This document shows, in pieces, positions 1 through 8,444 of a stretch of 64,000 nt of DNA (the first letter of the stretch is position 1; every line of letters starts with the position of its first letter). The stretch is from contig JAETNS010000001.1 in the NCBI GenBank assembly GCA_021772015.1, forward strand, positions 62,001 through 126,000. Direction: 5' to 3'. The translations under genes were made by a program, and so were the position numbers. A model generated the notes under the pieces. The model was not told the origin of the DNA, made no database searches, and saw only the letters and a program-made list of their open reading frames with translations. The DNA is from Prevotellaceae bacterium. GTDB lineage: Bacteria > Bacteroidota > Bacteroidia > Bacteroidales > Muribaculaceae.

Positions 1-2453
1 AGGCCCTGCGCGACCAATCCGCGGAGCTGATCCACGCGATAGCCCGTCTGATACTGGTAGGGATAGACATTGTTCTCCACATCGTAGTTGAGAATCGTGT
101 TGCGGCTGTAAGTCATGTTGCCACGCAGGGTGAAAGTCACGTCGCCGAAGCGGTCTTCATAACGGAAGAAACCATCAAAACCTTCAGACTTGACGGCACC
201 GACATTGGCCGAGGGATTCGACTCCAGACCCAGGATGCCGGGAAGGAATTTGCGCTCCATGTAGATGCCGGTACGCTTCTCGTGGAAATAGTCGACCGTA
301 AACGACAGGCGGTTGTTAAGGAATGTCGCGTCAAGACCTACGTCCTGCTTGGTTGCGACTTCCCAGGTTACGTTGGTGGAAGCGAGTGACTTGTAGTGCA
401 TACCCTGCATCCAGTCGGGACGCGTGGGGGAGCCTATGGTTCCGAAATTATATATATTGCCGCCGATCTGTTCCAGCTCGTAGAGGTAAGGGAAGCGGTT
501 GTCACCCAACCGGTCATTGCCGACCTTACCGTAAGAATAACGGAATTTGAACATGTCGAGCCATGTGCCGGCCCATTCCATGAACGGCTCGCCGGCGAGG
601 TTCCAGCCGGCGGAGGCTGCGGGGAAGAATCCGTAACGGTGACCGTCGGCGAAATTTTCGGAGCCGTTGTAACCGAAGTTCACGTCGGCGAAGTATCGCG
701 ATTTGAATCGATAGGACACCTGTCCTGCGAGTGCCATGTTCTTGCGGGCCACACCGTTCTTGATGTCAGAGCCGATATTCTGGGTAGAGGTTTTGTTGTC
801 ATAAGTGTATTTCAGGTTGGCACCGATGTTGTGGGGCCCGAAATCACGGTTATAGCTGAGAAGCAGGTCGAGGAAGATTCGGCGCGATCCGTCATTGCCC
901 GAAGATTGCGTCATAGGCGACTGGTTGGCCATATGCTGGAATTCCAGCTCGCCGGTGTCTTTCTTACGTCCCGTGGCATACCAGAGTTCCGGAGACTGGA
1001 TACGGTCGATAAAATTGGTGTTATAAGTGTCGTATCCGAAACGTCCGGTGAATTTGAGCCCTTTGGTCACGAAGTCGAGTTCCTGCTCCAAGGCGACATT
1101 GTTCTGGAGATTGTTGTCCCATCCCTGGCGATAGCCCGACTGAGTGGCCATGACCCACGGGTTGACCCTTACTTTGTCACCGCCCCCGAGGTTTATCATA
1201 GGGACATAGCCGTTGCTGTACATCACCGGGGTCAGGATCGCATTGTAGCCGAAAAGTGACAGCCAAGTGTCGTCATCGCCCACGCCGGGAGTGTTGCGTG
1301 TCGACAGGTCGCCGGCGGTGCCAAGACGGAGGATGGTTGACTTCGACAGGGTTATGTCGAGATTCAAACGATAGTTCCAGCGGTTGTAGTTGGCGTTGGT
1401 GTTGTATTTGTCACGGAGGGTTTTGTCGGTTTTGTACATACCCTCGTCAGTGACATAGGAGATGGAGGCGTAGTAACGTGCTTTAGGACCGCCGCCGCTT
1501 ATGTTGGCGTTCACGCGATAGCTCATCGCACCGTCTTTAAGCACCAGGTCTGTCCAGTCGACGTTGGGGTAGAGGTCCGGATCAAGGCCGTTGCTGAAGA
1601 GCTCGAGTTCTGTCGGTGTGAAATAAGTCCCCTTGCTGCGGGTGATATACGCCTCATTGAGGAGGGACGCATAGGTCAGACCATCAGCGAATTTGGGGGT
1701 CTTGGTGCGGGTGTTGTAGGATGTCTCGAACTTGACGTTCACATTGAGTTTCCCCTCTTTGCCTCGTTTGGTTGTGATGAGCACTACGCCGTTGGCACCC
1801 TTGGATCCGTAGATGGCTGTCGCGGACGCGTCTTTAAGAACGGTGAATGATGCGATGTCTTCGATATTGAGGTCATCGATGTTCTCCCTCTCGAAACCGT
1901 CCACGAGGATATAGGCTGATTTTGAGGCACCGAATGTGGAGATACCTCGGATCCAGAATTCGGAAACATTCTTGCCGGGCTGTCCTGAGCTCTGCATGGC
2001 CAGGATACCGGGGACGTTACCGGCCAGGGCGTTAGACATGCTGGAGGTGCTGTAATGTTTCAGGTCGTCCATGTTGACATTGGCCACGGCTCCGGTCACG
2101 GTGATTTTTTTGCGCGCTCCCATACCGGTCACGACCACCTCCTCCAGGGCGTTGGAAGAAGGTTTGAGCCTGAGGATGTTGCCTTCATCCTTGAGATTCC
2201 GGAGGGCAATTTCCAGCGGTTCGTAGCCGACATAGCTGATCACCAGGAGTTTGTTGGGGTCGTTTATGTCAATCTTGAAGTTACCGTCAATGTCGGTCAT
2301 GGTGCCGGTATTGGTGTTCTTCACCATTACCGAGGCCCCGATCAGAGGCTCTTCGTCGTCACTTCCCATGACAGTTCCGACATATTCTTTGCCTGTCGCC
2401 AGTGAGGTGGTCAAAGCCATCCCCGCCAACAGGGTCATAAATCTCTTTTTCAT
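1..2453 (-). CDS. SusC-like TonB-dependent outer-membrane transporter (partial)
   Basis: This is the N-terminal 817 codons of a SusC/RagA family transporter, which imports oligosaccharides across the outer membrane with a SusD lipoprotein partner, powered by TonB. The frame is open to position 1, so the C-terminal barrel strands and any susD lie outside the window. After a signal peptide (residues 1-20) comes a carboxypeptidase-regulatory-like beta-sandwich (about 22-100), a TonB-box-like EEVVVTG, and a plug domain with the family motifs WIRGIS, YILVDG and LKDASATAIYGSKGANGV, then barrel strands. I see no STN domain, so signalling by an anti-sigma partner is unlikely. The ATG is 28 nt after the TIG/NHL lipoprotein gene, so the two are probably co-transcribed. 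The family call is firm. The substrate (mannan-like) is inferred from the neighbours. Confidence 0.95.
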   Translation of the reverse strand, partial: MKKRFMTLLAGMALTTSLATGKEYVGTVMGSDDEEPLIGASVMVKNTNTGTMTDIDGNFKIDINDPNKLLVISYVGYEPLEIALRNLKDEGNILRLKPSSNALEEVVVTGMGARKKITVTGAVANVNMDDLKHYSTSSMSNALAGNVPGILAMQSSGQPGKNVSEFWIRGISTFGASKSAYILVDGFERENIDDLNIEDIASFTVLKDASATAIYGSKGANGVVLITTKRGKEGKLNVNVKFETSYNTRTKTPKFADGLTYASLLNEAYITRSKGTYFTPTELELFSNGLDPDLYPNVDWTDLVLKDGAMSYRVNANISGGGPKARYYASISYVTDEGMYKTDKTLRDKYNTNANYNRWNYRLNLDITLSKSTILRLGTAGDLSTRNTPGVGDDDTWLSLFGYNAILTPVMYSNGYVPMINLGGGDKVRVNPWVMATQSGYRQGWDNNLQNNVALEQELDFVTKGLKFTGRFGYDTYNTNFIDRIQSPELWYATGRKKDTGELEFQHMANQSPMTQSSGNDGSRRIFLDLLLSYNRDFGPHNIGANLKYTYDNKTSTQNIGSDIKNGVARKNMALAGQVSYRFKSRYFADVNFGYNGSENFADGHRYGFFPAASAGWNLAGEPFMEWAGTWLDMFKFRYSYGKVGNDRLGDNRFPYLYELEQIGGNIYNFGTIGSPTRPDWMQGMHYKSLASTNVTWEVATKQDVGLDATFLNNRLSFTVDYFHEKRTGIYMERKFLPGILGLESNPSANVGAVKSEGFDGFFRYEDRFGDVTFTLRGNMTYSRNTILNYDVENNVYPYQYQTGYRVDQLRGLVAQG

Positions 2454-2481
2454 TGCAATGATTTATCAGTTAGGAGATGGT

Positions 2482-4035
2482 TTATTCAGTAGGTTCGGGA
2501 TCAGGAGTGGGATCAGGCAGCATGTTGTCCTCGGTTTCCCATCCGATAGTTCTTATGCGGCGATTGGTCTGGTCGAGCACATAGAATATCTTCGATTCCT
2601 CGTCGTAAACAATGCCCGAGACATCGCGGAAACGGGCTCCGTTACGCAAGTCGCCGTCCTCGCTTCCCCAGATGTTGCCATTGGTGGAGGGGGAGCGCCC
2701 TGCAAAGGTCCGCACAAGGCCGTCGGGAGTGATGTAGCGGACACACCATCCGCGGCAGTCGGCCAAGTAGTAGTCGTATATGTCCTCGCGACCCTCGTCG
2801 ATATAATCCTGATTCTTTACGAAGACCCCTTGGTAAGGTTTGTCGAATCGGGCGTTGGATCCGACTGCGTCCATCCATCCGGCGATGCCGTTGGCTCCGG
2901 CAATGATATAGGGGGTCGTGAATTCCATCTTCTTCTCATCGTAGTCGGTGCGCAAGATGTAATTCCGGTTTATCACCGTAAGATAGGCATACTTGCCGCT
3001 GGGATGGATAGTGATCTGGAACTCATAGGATGGATCCATGATCTTGAAAAGCTCGCGGAAACAGCCGTCTTCCTTGTAGCCCGTCCATTTCACGGGTTCT
3101 CCCTTTTCATCGACCACCTGGCCGTTGACAGTGTTGAAATAATCGTCAAGGTTCATCCGGAAGAGCTCTCCGTTGGAGTAACTGTTGAAATACACCTCGC
3201 CATTGCGGGGATGAACGGCCACACCGTTACACTGTTTGTAGGCGACAAGCGGCTGACATGAGGAGCTGTCGCTGAAAGTGCCGTCAGCATTACGCCTGAC
3301 GATCCACACGCTTGTGGAATGGAAATTGTTGTCATCGCGGTCGGTGGAGACCAGCATGTACTTGCCGTCGAGTGTGAATGCTATGTTGCGCAGGCGCTTG
3401 TTCTGGAATTTGTTGGCTGAAATCATTTTGGTAGCCTCCCGCTTGGTCAGGTCGAGCTTGGCCACGAAACCGTCGCCACGATCGTATGCGATGTATATCC
3501 AATCGGGGTGCTGGGGATCGAAGGCCATGCAGCCCTCATTGCTGAAGCCGCAGCAGATGTCGAAGGAACCCCACATCTCCCCTTGGTCGTCTTGCTCATT
3601 GCGATAACCGCAAAGCGTCCCGACGACTCTTTTCGGCTCATACTTGAATTTAGCCGGAGCCACTGCGGTATGTGTCTTGCCGTCCGGTCCGTCGACAGAG
3701 ATCTTGATTTCACCTGAGAAAGCTCCCGAAGGGATGTAGGCATAGAGCTTGTCGCTCATGACATTGACCACGACCGCCTCCTTGCCTCCGATTTCGAGGG
3801 TCAGATCATCCTTGGAAATGCCGAAATTCTGTCCTTTGACAATTATCTGATCCTGATAACCGCCCCTTTCTGGTGTAAATGAGCTGATGACAATAGGCTT
3901 TGACGGATCAAACGGCATCGAAGTGTCAATTTCCGTGTTGTCGTCATTACATCCCACCATCATTGCAGAGATAAAAGCAATACCGACAATCCTGAGGCAG
4001 TGCTGATATCTCATCCTTAACTTTTTTAAATTCAT
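2482..4035 (-). CDS. IPT/TIG and NHL-repeat surface lipoprotein
   Basis: This is a lipoprotein of about 517 residues, probably on the cell surface. The chosen start (4035) gives a basic N-terminus, a short hydrophobic stretch and a lipobox ending MMVGC. An in-frame start at 4014 would also work. The first ~85 residues after the Cys form an IPT/TIG immunoglobulin-like fold (phrases such as GGYQDQIIVKGQNFG and VNVMSDKLYAYIPSG). The rest looks like an NHL/beta-propeller, with repeated blocks such as GVAVHPRNGEVYFNS and IVYDEESKIFYVLD. Proteins of this build sit beside susC/susD in many Bacteroidales glycan loci and probably help bind substrate, but no enzymatic activity is known to me. The gene precedes susC by 28 nt, and a -7 box lies just upstream at 4056-4063. 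Confidence 0.85.
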   Translation of the reverse strand: MNLKKLRMRYQHCLRIVGIAFISAMMVGCNDDNTEIDTSMPFDPSKPIVISSFTPERGGYQDQIIVKGQNFGISKDDLTLEIGGKEAVVVNVMSDKLYAYIPSGAFSGEIKISVDGPDGKTHTAVAPAKFKYEPKRVVGTLCGYRNEQDDQGEMWGSFDICCGFSNEGCMAFDPQHPDWIYIAYDRGDGFVAKLDLTKREATKMISANKFQNKRLRNIAFTLDGKYMLVSTDRDDNNFHSTSVWIVRRNADGTFSDSSSCQPLVAYKQCNGVAVHPRNGEVYFNSYSNGELFRMNLDDYFNTVNGQVVDEKGEPVKWTGYKEDGCFRELFKIMDPSYEFQITIHPSGKYAYLTVINRNYILRTDYDEKKMEFTTPYIIAGANGIAGWMDAVGSNARFDKPYQGVFVKNQDYIDEGREDIYDYYLADCRGWCVRYITPDGLVRTFAGRSPSTNGNIWGSEDGDLRNGARFRDVSGIVYDEESKIFYVLDQTNRRIRTIGWETEDNMLPDPTPDPEPTE

Positions 4036-4055
4036 GGTAGATATATTAATTTGGT

Positions 4056-4063
4056 CAAAAATA
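4056..4063 (-). promoter_or_regulatory. -7 promoter box for the TIG/NHL-susC unit
   Basis: The minus strand reads TATTTTTG, matching the Bacteroidota TAnnTTTG -7 consensus, about 20 nt before the start at 4035. A TTTG lies only 16 nt further upstream, shorter than the usual 19-21 nt, so the -33 element is uncertain. It would allow transcription of the TIG/NHL and SusC genes independently of the glutaminase-like gene upstream. Confidence 0.4.
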
Positions 4064-4100
4064 CTCCTTGAACAGGCTGCAAACCTGATGGTTCTTCCAA

Positions 4101-4130
4101 GGTCCCCGGGATCAAAGAATCCCGGAGACC
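4101..4130 (-). other. Intergenic hairpin between glutaminase-like and TIG/NHL genes
   Basis: Two 12-nt arms (4101-4112 and 4119-4130) pair around a 6-nt loop, with one imperfect pair that becomes G-U on the minus-strand RNA. No strong T-run follows. It may be a weak terminator or an mRNA-stabilising 3' end separating expression of the enzyme from that of the transport genes. Confidence 0.45.
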
Positions 4131-4193
4131 TTAGAATGCCATCTAAAAACAATCTTTAATTACCCTGAATATCAGCCTATGTGTGTATACTGG

Positions 4194-6710
4194 TTATTTG
4201 AGGCGTTTGGCCAACATTGGCATCCAGTGGCCGCCGATCACCGAACGAGCCATGAATCCTACCTTCTCACCGGTCTTGGTGTCATACCAGTCAGATATCG
4301 CTACGCGAGTAGGGGTCTGATCGATATAATCATAGAGAGGATCAATAAACTTGGTCAGAGTCTTATTGTCGGGTGACATGGAGGCTGTCCACATGATCCA
4401 GTCGCTCTTGGTGTAATCCTTGCGGTTGTCGAGCGGCAGGCCGTACTGGTTCTGTTTCTTGAGATAATATGCAATCTCATCACGCATCACCTCGGCGGGG
4501 AAAATGTCTGTGTCCCAGAGCTGATCCCAGATCATGTTGTATTTCTGGCTCCATGTGTCGGGACGGTCAAAGGCCAGTCTGTAATGCGTGTCGCCTTTCT
4601 TGCCCTCACGCGCCTTTTCTACCCAGACGGCGGCCATTTCTTTGGCACGGTCGTTGTATTTTTTTGCCGTGGCCTCATCCCCTTTCATCCTTGCCATCTC
4701 GGCAAAGCCGGCGATACCCATTATGGCCTTTACCGAAAGGTTGGCGTTATGAGCCCAATGGCCGGCAAAGTCATCGGTGCAAAGCTGGTTCTCTGGATCC
4801 TGGCCATTCTCGGAAAGATAGTCGGCCCATGTCTTGAGGATGTCCCAGTAGCGGTCGGCGTATGAGGTGTTGCCGTCGAGTTTGGAACACATGGCGATCA
4901 GTGTGAGCATGTTGCCGGCCTCTTCAAGAGGCATGTCTCCTCCATACACCTGGCCGTTTGCCAAGGGATATTGACCGAGGTCATGCGCGGCGAAAGGTTT
5001 TGTCCACCGTCCCGACTTGCTGTAATCCATGATGGAGGTCATCATGGCCTTCTGCAGCTCGGGATTGTAAATCAGGAACAATGGTGCTTCCGGATATGTG
5101 AGGTCAACAGTGTTGACACAGCCGTTGGAGTCGTTTTCCTTGGAGAAGAACAGGAGATTTCCCTCATCATCCTTAAACAGTTTGTGGGCTGCGATCACAT
5201 GGCGGTATGAGCCGGACAGGATTTCGGCATATTTCTTTCCGGCCACGGCGAAAGCATCGTCATATATCATCTTGTCAAATGCGCGGCAACGGTTCATGAT
5301 CGAGGCATAAGAGCTGTTGAGCATGTTGAACATGTCAAAGATCGACACGTCGCCGCCATGAGCCCAATAAGCCTGATATTGCTTGTGGAAATACTCTATG
5401 TCCTTGATCTCGTCGTAGCCGATGAGAGTATAGCTGGCGGCATGGCTGGTTTTGCCGAAATCATGTACGTAGGCCAGTATGGGGGCTTCGGCGGCATTCG
5501 CTGCCACTATTTCCTGAGGCATGGACGCGGGAAGGTTGCCGGTACGCATGAATGTGTTTTTTATCGTATCGTCCGCGCCGATGGCCACTTCTCCGTTTAT
5601 GGCCGGCAGATAGAGATAGCCCCAGTCAATACAAATATGGTCGCCGCTCTTGGCAAGGATGGGCTGTTGGATAGTCCCGGTCTTGGCATATTTTACCCCC
5701 TTGTCTTCGACGATCGAGGTCCGTGTGGGCTGGTTGTCGGTATTGGTGGCAATCTTTGGCGACGCGGTGAGCATTAGCTGCACGTCATGTTCTTTCCCGT
5801 CGGTGCTGTTTACCTGATATGAGATATAATTGACCGGAGAAGACAACAAGTCGTAGTTGTCAATAAGCATCGGAGCCGTGAACACCACATCAAGTTCCAC
5901 AGGTCCGCACTCGAAAGTGTAATATGTGGAGGTGGCCAGCACGTCGACGCTTTTCTGTTTCGCGATATTGACGTTTTTATCCACGCCCATCTTCTTTGCA
6001 TAAAGGCCAAAGTCTGTGAAAGCTCCTCCGGTCGTATTGTGACAGTGGGCGGCTATGATATTCTTGCCGGCATGCAAGTGTTTTTTTATCTCTTGAGTCA
6101 AAGGTGCTTCGACACCGTTACGCCATGTCTCGCCTGTTTTGGCGACAGGCACACCATTGACAAATATCTCGAAAACATCATCATGAGAATACATGAGAAT
6201 CAGTTCCTCGTCGAGATCGCTCGGTCTCAGCTCGAATTCGCGTCTTACATACAGATCGCTGTTTTCGTCGTTCCAACGTGTACGGACATCATTAAGGCCG
6301 TCTGAACCGAAAGCTCCTTGGCCACGTTTCCAGGAGGAGTCGTCAAATCCCGGCTTTTCCCATCCGGGTTGTTGCCTGTCGTGGGTGTAGGCGGCATTCC
6401 ATGCTTTTTCACCGGCCATCGGCACAAGCGTCTCAAGAACCGAGAGAGGCTCGCCCATGAATCGGAATGTGTCGCCATCCACTCGCAATAGTCCTTGGAT
6501 CGGTTTGTCTGCACTTGTCCAATGGCGGGTTGATCCGTCGGTCAGGTTGTCATAGGGCGACCATATGGAGAAATATGGATCCGATACTATCACCGGCACC
6601 GATGGCAACCGCAGGTCGATACTCTGGTAAGGCTGGAATATCTCGGCGTTTTGGGCAGTCATAAGCAATGCTGTCCCCAAGGCAGATATTACCGCTGAAA
6701 TTCTTGTCAT
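4194..6710 (-). CDS. Glutaminase A-like family protein (DUF5127/DUF4965/DUF4964)
   Basis: This 838-residue exported protein has a signal peptide (about 1-20). An N-terminal region (about 25-290) with motifs such as LRLPSVPVIVSDPYFSIWSP includes an inserted galactose-binding-like beta-sandwich (FDDSSWKRGQGAFG ... YSHDDVFEIFVNGVPVAKTG). The C-terminal (alpha/alpha)-type domain (about 440-838) carries NGCVNTVDLTYPEAPLFL, AAHDLGQYPLANGQVYGGD and DDFAGHWAHNANLSVKAI. These are hallmarks of the fungal glutaminase A/DUF4965 family, whose bacterial members in glycan loci have no settled activity that I know of. It is a close paralogue of the N-terminal half of the protein at 19814-24328. It begins at its own TTGAA-controlled promoter (6746-6791). 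I read the fold as certain and the glutaminase activity as unproven; a glycosidase-like role is equally possible. Confidence 0.88.
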   Translation of the reverse strand: MTRISAVISALGTALLMTAQNAEIFQPYQSIDLRLPSVPVIVSDPYFSIWSPYDNLTDGSTRHWTSADKPIQGLLRVDGDTFRFMGEPLSVLETLVPMAGEKAWNAAYTHDRQQPGWEKPGFDDSSWKRGQGAFGSDGLNDVRTRWNDENSDLYVRREFELRPSDLDEELILMYSHDDVFEIFVNGVPVAKTGETWRNGVEAPLTQEIKKHLHAGKNIIAAHCHNTTGGAFTDFGLYAKKMGVDKNVNIAKQKSVDVLATSTYYTFECGPVELDVVFTAPMLIDNYDLLSSPVNYISYQVNSTDGKEHDVQLMLTASPKIATNTDNQPTRTSIVEDKGVKYAKTGTIQQPILAKSGDHICIDWGYLYLPAINGEVAIGADDTIKNTFMRTGNLPASMPQEIVAANAAEAPILAYVHDFGKTSHAASYTLIGYDEIKDIEYFHKQYQAYWAHGGDVSIFDMFNMLNSSYASIMNRCRAFDKMIYDDAFAVAGKKYAEILSGSYRHVIAAHKLFKDDEGNLLFFSKENDSNGCVNTVDLTYPEAPLFLIYNPELQKAMMTSIMDYSKSGRWTKPFAAHDLGQYPLANGQVYGGDMPLEEAGNMLTLIAMCSKLDGNTSYADRYWDILKTWADYLSENGQDPENQLCTDDFAGHWAHNANLSVKAIMGIAGFAEMARMKGDEATAKKYNDRAKEMAAVWVEKAREGKKGDTHYRLAFDRPDTWSQKYNMIWDQLWDTDIFPAEVMRDEIAYYLKKQNQYGLPLDNRKDYTKSDWIMWTASMSPDNKTLTKFIDPLYDYIDQTPTRVAISDWYDTKTGEKVGFMARSVIGGHWMPMLAKRLK

Positions 6711-6745
6711 GATATTGGGTTTATGTTTGGCTTATTATTTAGTCG

Positions 6746-6791
6746 CAAAATTAGCATCTATTAACTAAGCGACATGAAAAACAATGTTCAA
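6746..6791 (-). promoter_or_regulatory. Promoter with TTGAA element, glutaminase-like gene
   Basis: The minus-strand -7 box TAATTTTG occupies 6753-6746, 36 nt before the ATG. TTGAA (6791-6787) lies exactly 33 nt upstream of it and continues as TTGAACATTGTTTTTC. The same element at the same distance occurs at three other promoters of this locus. No TTTG is present at -33, which fits an activator-dependent promoter. Confidence 0.65.
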
Positions 6792-6820
6792 ATATGTGTA
6801 ATTTTTAGTCAGCTTGGCTG

Positions 6821-6853
6821 TTGAACAGGTATTATTTGACCAATGAACAGGTA
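6821..6853. repeat. Direct repeat TGAACAGGTA x2, 22-bp period
   Basis: TGAACAGGTA occurs on the plus strand at 6822-6831 and again at 6844-6853, two helical turns apart. The core matches the TTGAAC element of the nearby promoters but in the opposite orientation relative to the downstream gene. It is probably an additional operator for the locus regulator. Confidence 0.5.
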
Positions 6854-6908
6854 CTTATAACAGACCGTCCAATTGTGAAATAATTGATCAGCCCGTGTCG
6901 GATCAACC

Positions 6909-8171
6909 TTATCTGACAATGATTTTAACCGCAGAACAGGCTGTGCGGGCTATATATATTCCGGGGACGGTCACGGCAACACGACCATATCCGGCTGCAT
7001 ATAATTCCCCTGTCATGGTATAAACGGACACCTCTCCATCGGCGCGGATATCCCCATTCGCGACTACTGATATCCTGTCTTTATCGGGGCCTCTATTCCC
7101 TATCGCCTCAATGCCCGATGATTGTTTGCCTCTGGGGATGTAGTGGTTGTTATTCTCGATGACCGCGTTTACAAGCTGCCTTCCTTTTACATCATACGAA
7201 CCTGCCTGGTCAACCCCGGCAAAGTCCATCATGACCATCCCGATTGGGCCTGCATTGTCTGTGTCTGCAAGGAAATCTATCACAAAAGCGTTGGTGTTGG
7301 CCGCATTCTTGCGATAGCTGTCGGCTGTGGAGAAAAGGCCCTCTTTAATGTAGCCGGAAGTATGGTTGATTACCCAGGTGTGACCGTTGTCTTGATTGAG
7401 TGTGGTCGAATAGTCAAGCAGATTCTTTATAGACTGTAGTTTTAAATCTTTTTCGGAGCTTCCGACTTCATAAAAATCCTGGACGTATAGACGAGAGTAT
7501 CCTCGTGATTCCCCCTTGATATTTCCGTTGCCTTGCTCGGAAAAATCGGGACTGTGGTTCCAGCCGGAGATAAAACCGCCTATCGGTCTGGATGAGTACT
7601 TGTCACGGCTCAGCAGCAGCATTTTGCCCCGGACATCCTCTACTGTAAGGCCGGGATTGAAATCAACAATACGGCCGGTATATTTCTCCGAACGAAGAAG
7701 CCGGGAAATCATGTCGTTCCAGCAACCCTTCTCATCATCATTCTCATGATCATCTTCATGTCGTATGACCACCACTATCCATTCGGTAGGGTATGCCTTA
7801 AGGCAGTCGAAGAGCTCATCGAGGGCATCTTCAAAGGTGACATTGGTCTCGACTATGCCATGATAAATTTTCAATATGTCGTTATCAACGGACGGGCGCA
7901 GGTCGAAGGCTCTTACCCCTGCCACGAACTGCTCGGTCAGAGAAAGTTGTTGCGTCCGGGCAAAGCTGTCGAGCTTCGTGCCATTGCCTGTCGCGGCATC
8001 ATGGGCTCCGGGTATTGAAATCTGATCGAGGTATGCCGTGGGGGAGAGGTGTTCCATCCATGCGACATCTGTTTGGCCATGTTCACTGAGGCCTGACGAA
8101 TGTTGCTGTGCTGACATTGTCATACAGGCACCCATAAAAATGGCAGAAAGGGCCTGCTTGAAATTTATCAT
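6909..8171 (-). CDS. Secreted PI-PLC X-domain protein
   Basis: This 420-residue protein has a signal peptide (about 1-21) and a phosphatidylinositol-specific phospholipase C X-domain (about 38-340). The two catalytic histidines of the family are visible, His57 in ISIPGAHDAATG and His104 in KIYHG, together with the substrate-side FDLRP motif (Asp90, Arg92) that is typical. Bacterial PI-PLCs cleave phosphatidylinositol and the lipid of GPI anchors. The C-terminal ~60 residues form the short tail with VPGIYI and a final Arg shared with other secreted proteins here. The gene has its own TTGAA-type promoter and sits inside a locus with three alpha-mannosidase families. A role in releasing GPI-anchored mannoproteins or trimming GPI glycans is therefore attractive, but it is inferred only from context. 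Confidence 0.87.
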   Translation of the reverse strand: MINFKQALSAIFMGACMTMSAQQHSSGLSEHGQTDVAWMEHLSPTAYLDQISIPGAHDAATGNGTKLDSFARTQQLSLTEQFVAGVRAFDLRPSVDNDILKIYHGIVETNVTFEDALDELFDCLKAYPTEWIVVVIRHEDDHENDDEKGCWNDMISRLLRSEKYTGRIVDFNPGLTVEDVRGKMLLLSRDKYSSRPIGGFISGWNHSPDFSEQGNGNIKGESRGYSRLYVQDFYEVGSSEKDLKLQSIKNLLDYSTTLNQDNGHTWVINHTSGYIKEGLFSTADSYRKNAANTNAFVIDFLADTDNAGPIGMVMMDFAGVDQAGSYDVKGRQLVNAVIENNNHYIPRGKQSSGIEAIGNRGPDKDRISVVANGDIRADGEVSVYTMTGELYAAGYGRVAVTVPGIYIARTACSAVKIIVR

Positions 8172-8224
8172 AAAGGATATTAGATTTTAAAGATTAGTTT
8201 TATCACTCGGACAACTTGTGTCTG

Positions 8225-8270
8225 CAAAATTAGCCGGTCAAAGTCAGAGCAATTATAAATCATGATTCAA
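8225..8270 (-). promoter_or_regulatory. Promoter with TTGAA element, PI-PLC gene
   Basis: The minus-strand -7 box TAATTTTG is at 8232-8225. TTGAA at 8270-8266 lies exactly 33 nt upstream and continues TTGAATCATGATTTA, close to the element in front of the 16837-19536 gene. The leader is about 50 nt. Confidence 0.6.
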
Positions 8271-8395
8271 TTATGGCCAAAAACAAGTCACATGGATCGT
8301 TTTTTGACAACACTTGGTTATCCAGGAAAAACTTCCCTGAAAATCGGACTCCCCGAGACATGTACAATACAGATAAAATAAAAACGACAATTGGT

Positions 8396-8426
8396 TTTGT
8401 CAGTATTTCTCTTTTTTATAACTTTG
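8396..8426 (+). promoter_or_regulatory. Canonical Bacteroidota promoter for the 8445 gene
   Basis: TTTG at 8396-8399, a 19-nt spacer and TAACTTTG at 8419-8426 match the consensus -33/-7 pair. The start codon follows 18 nt after the box. It lacks the TTGAA element of the surrounding promoters, so this gene is probably regulated separately. Confidence 0.7.
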
Positions 8427-8444
8427 TGTTATAAAATCTATATC

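Noticed and set aside
396-1259. Open plus-strand frame of 287 codons
   Set aside because: It lies fully antisense to the SusC coding sequence, whose plug and barrel motifs are unmistakable; it has no homologous-looking motifs.
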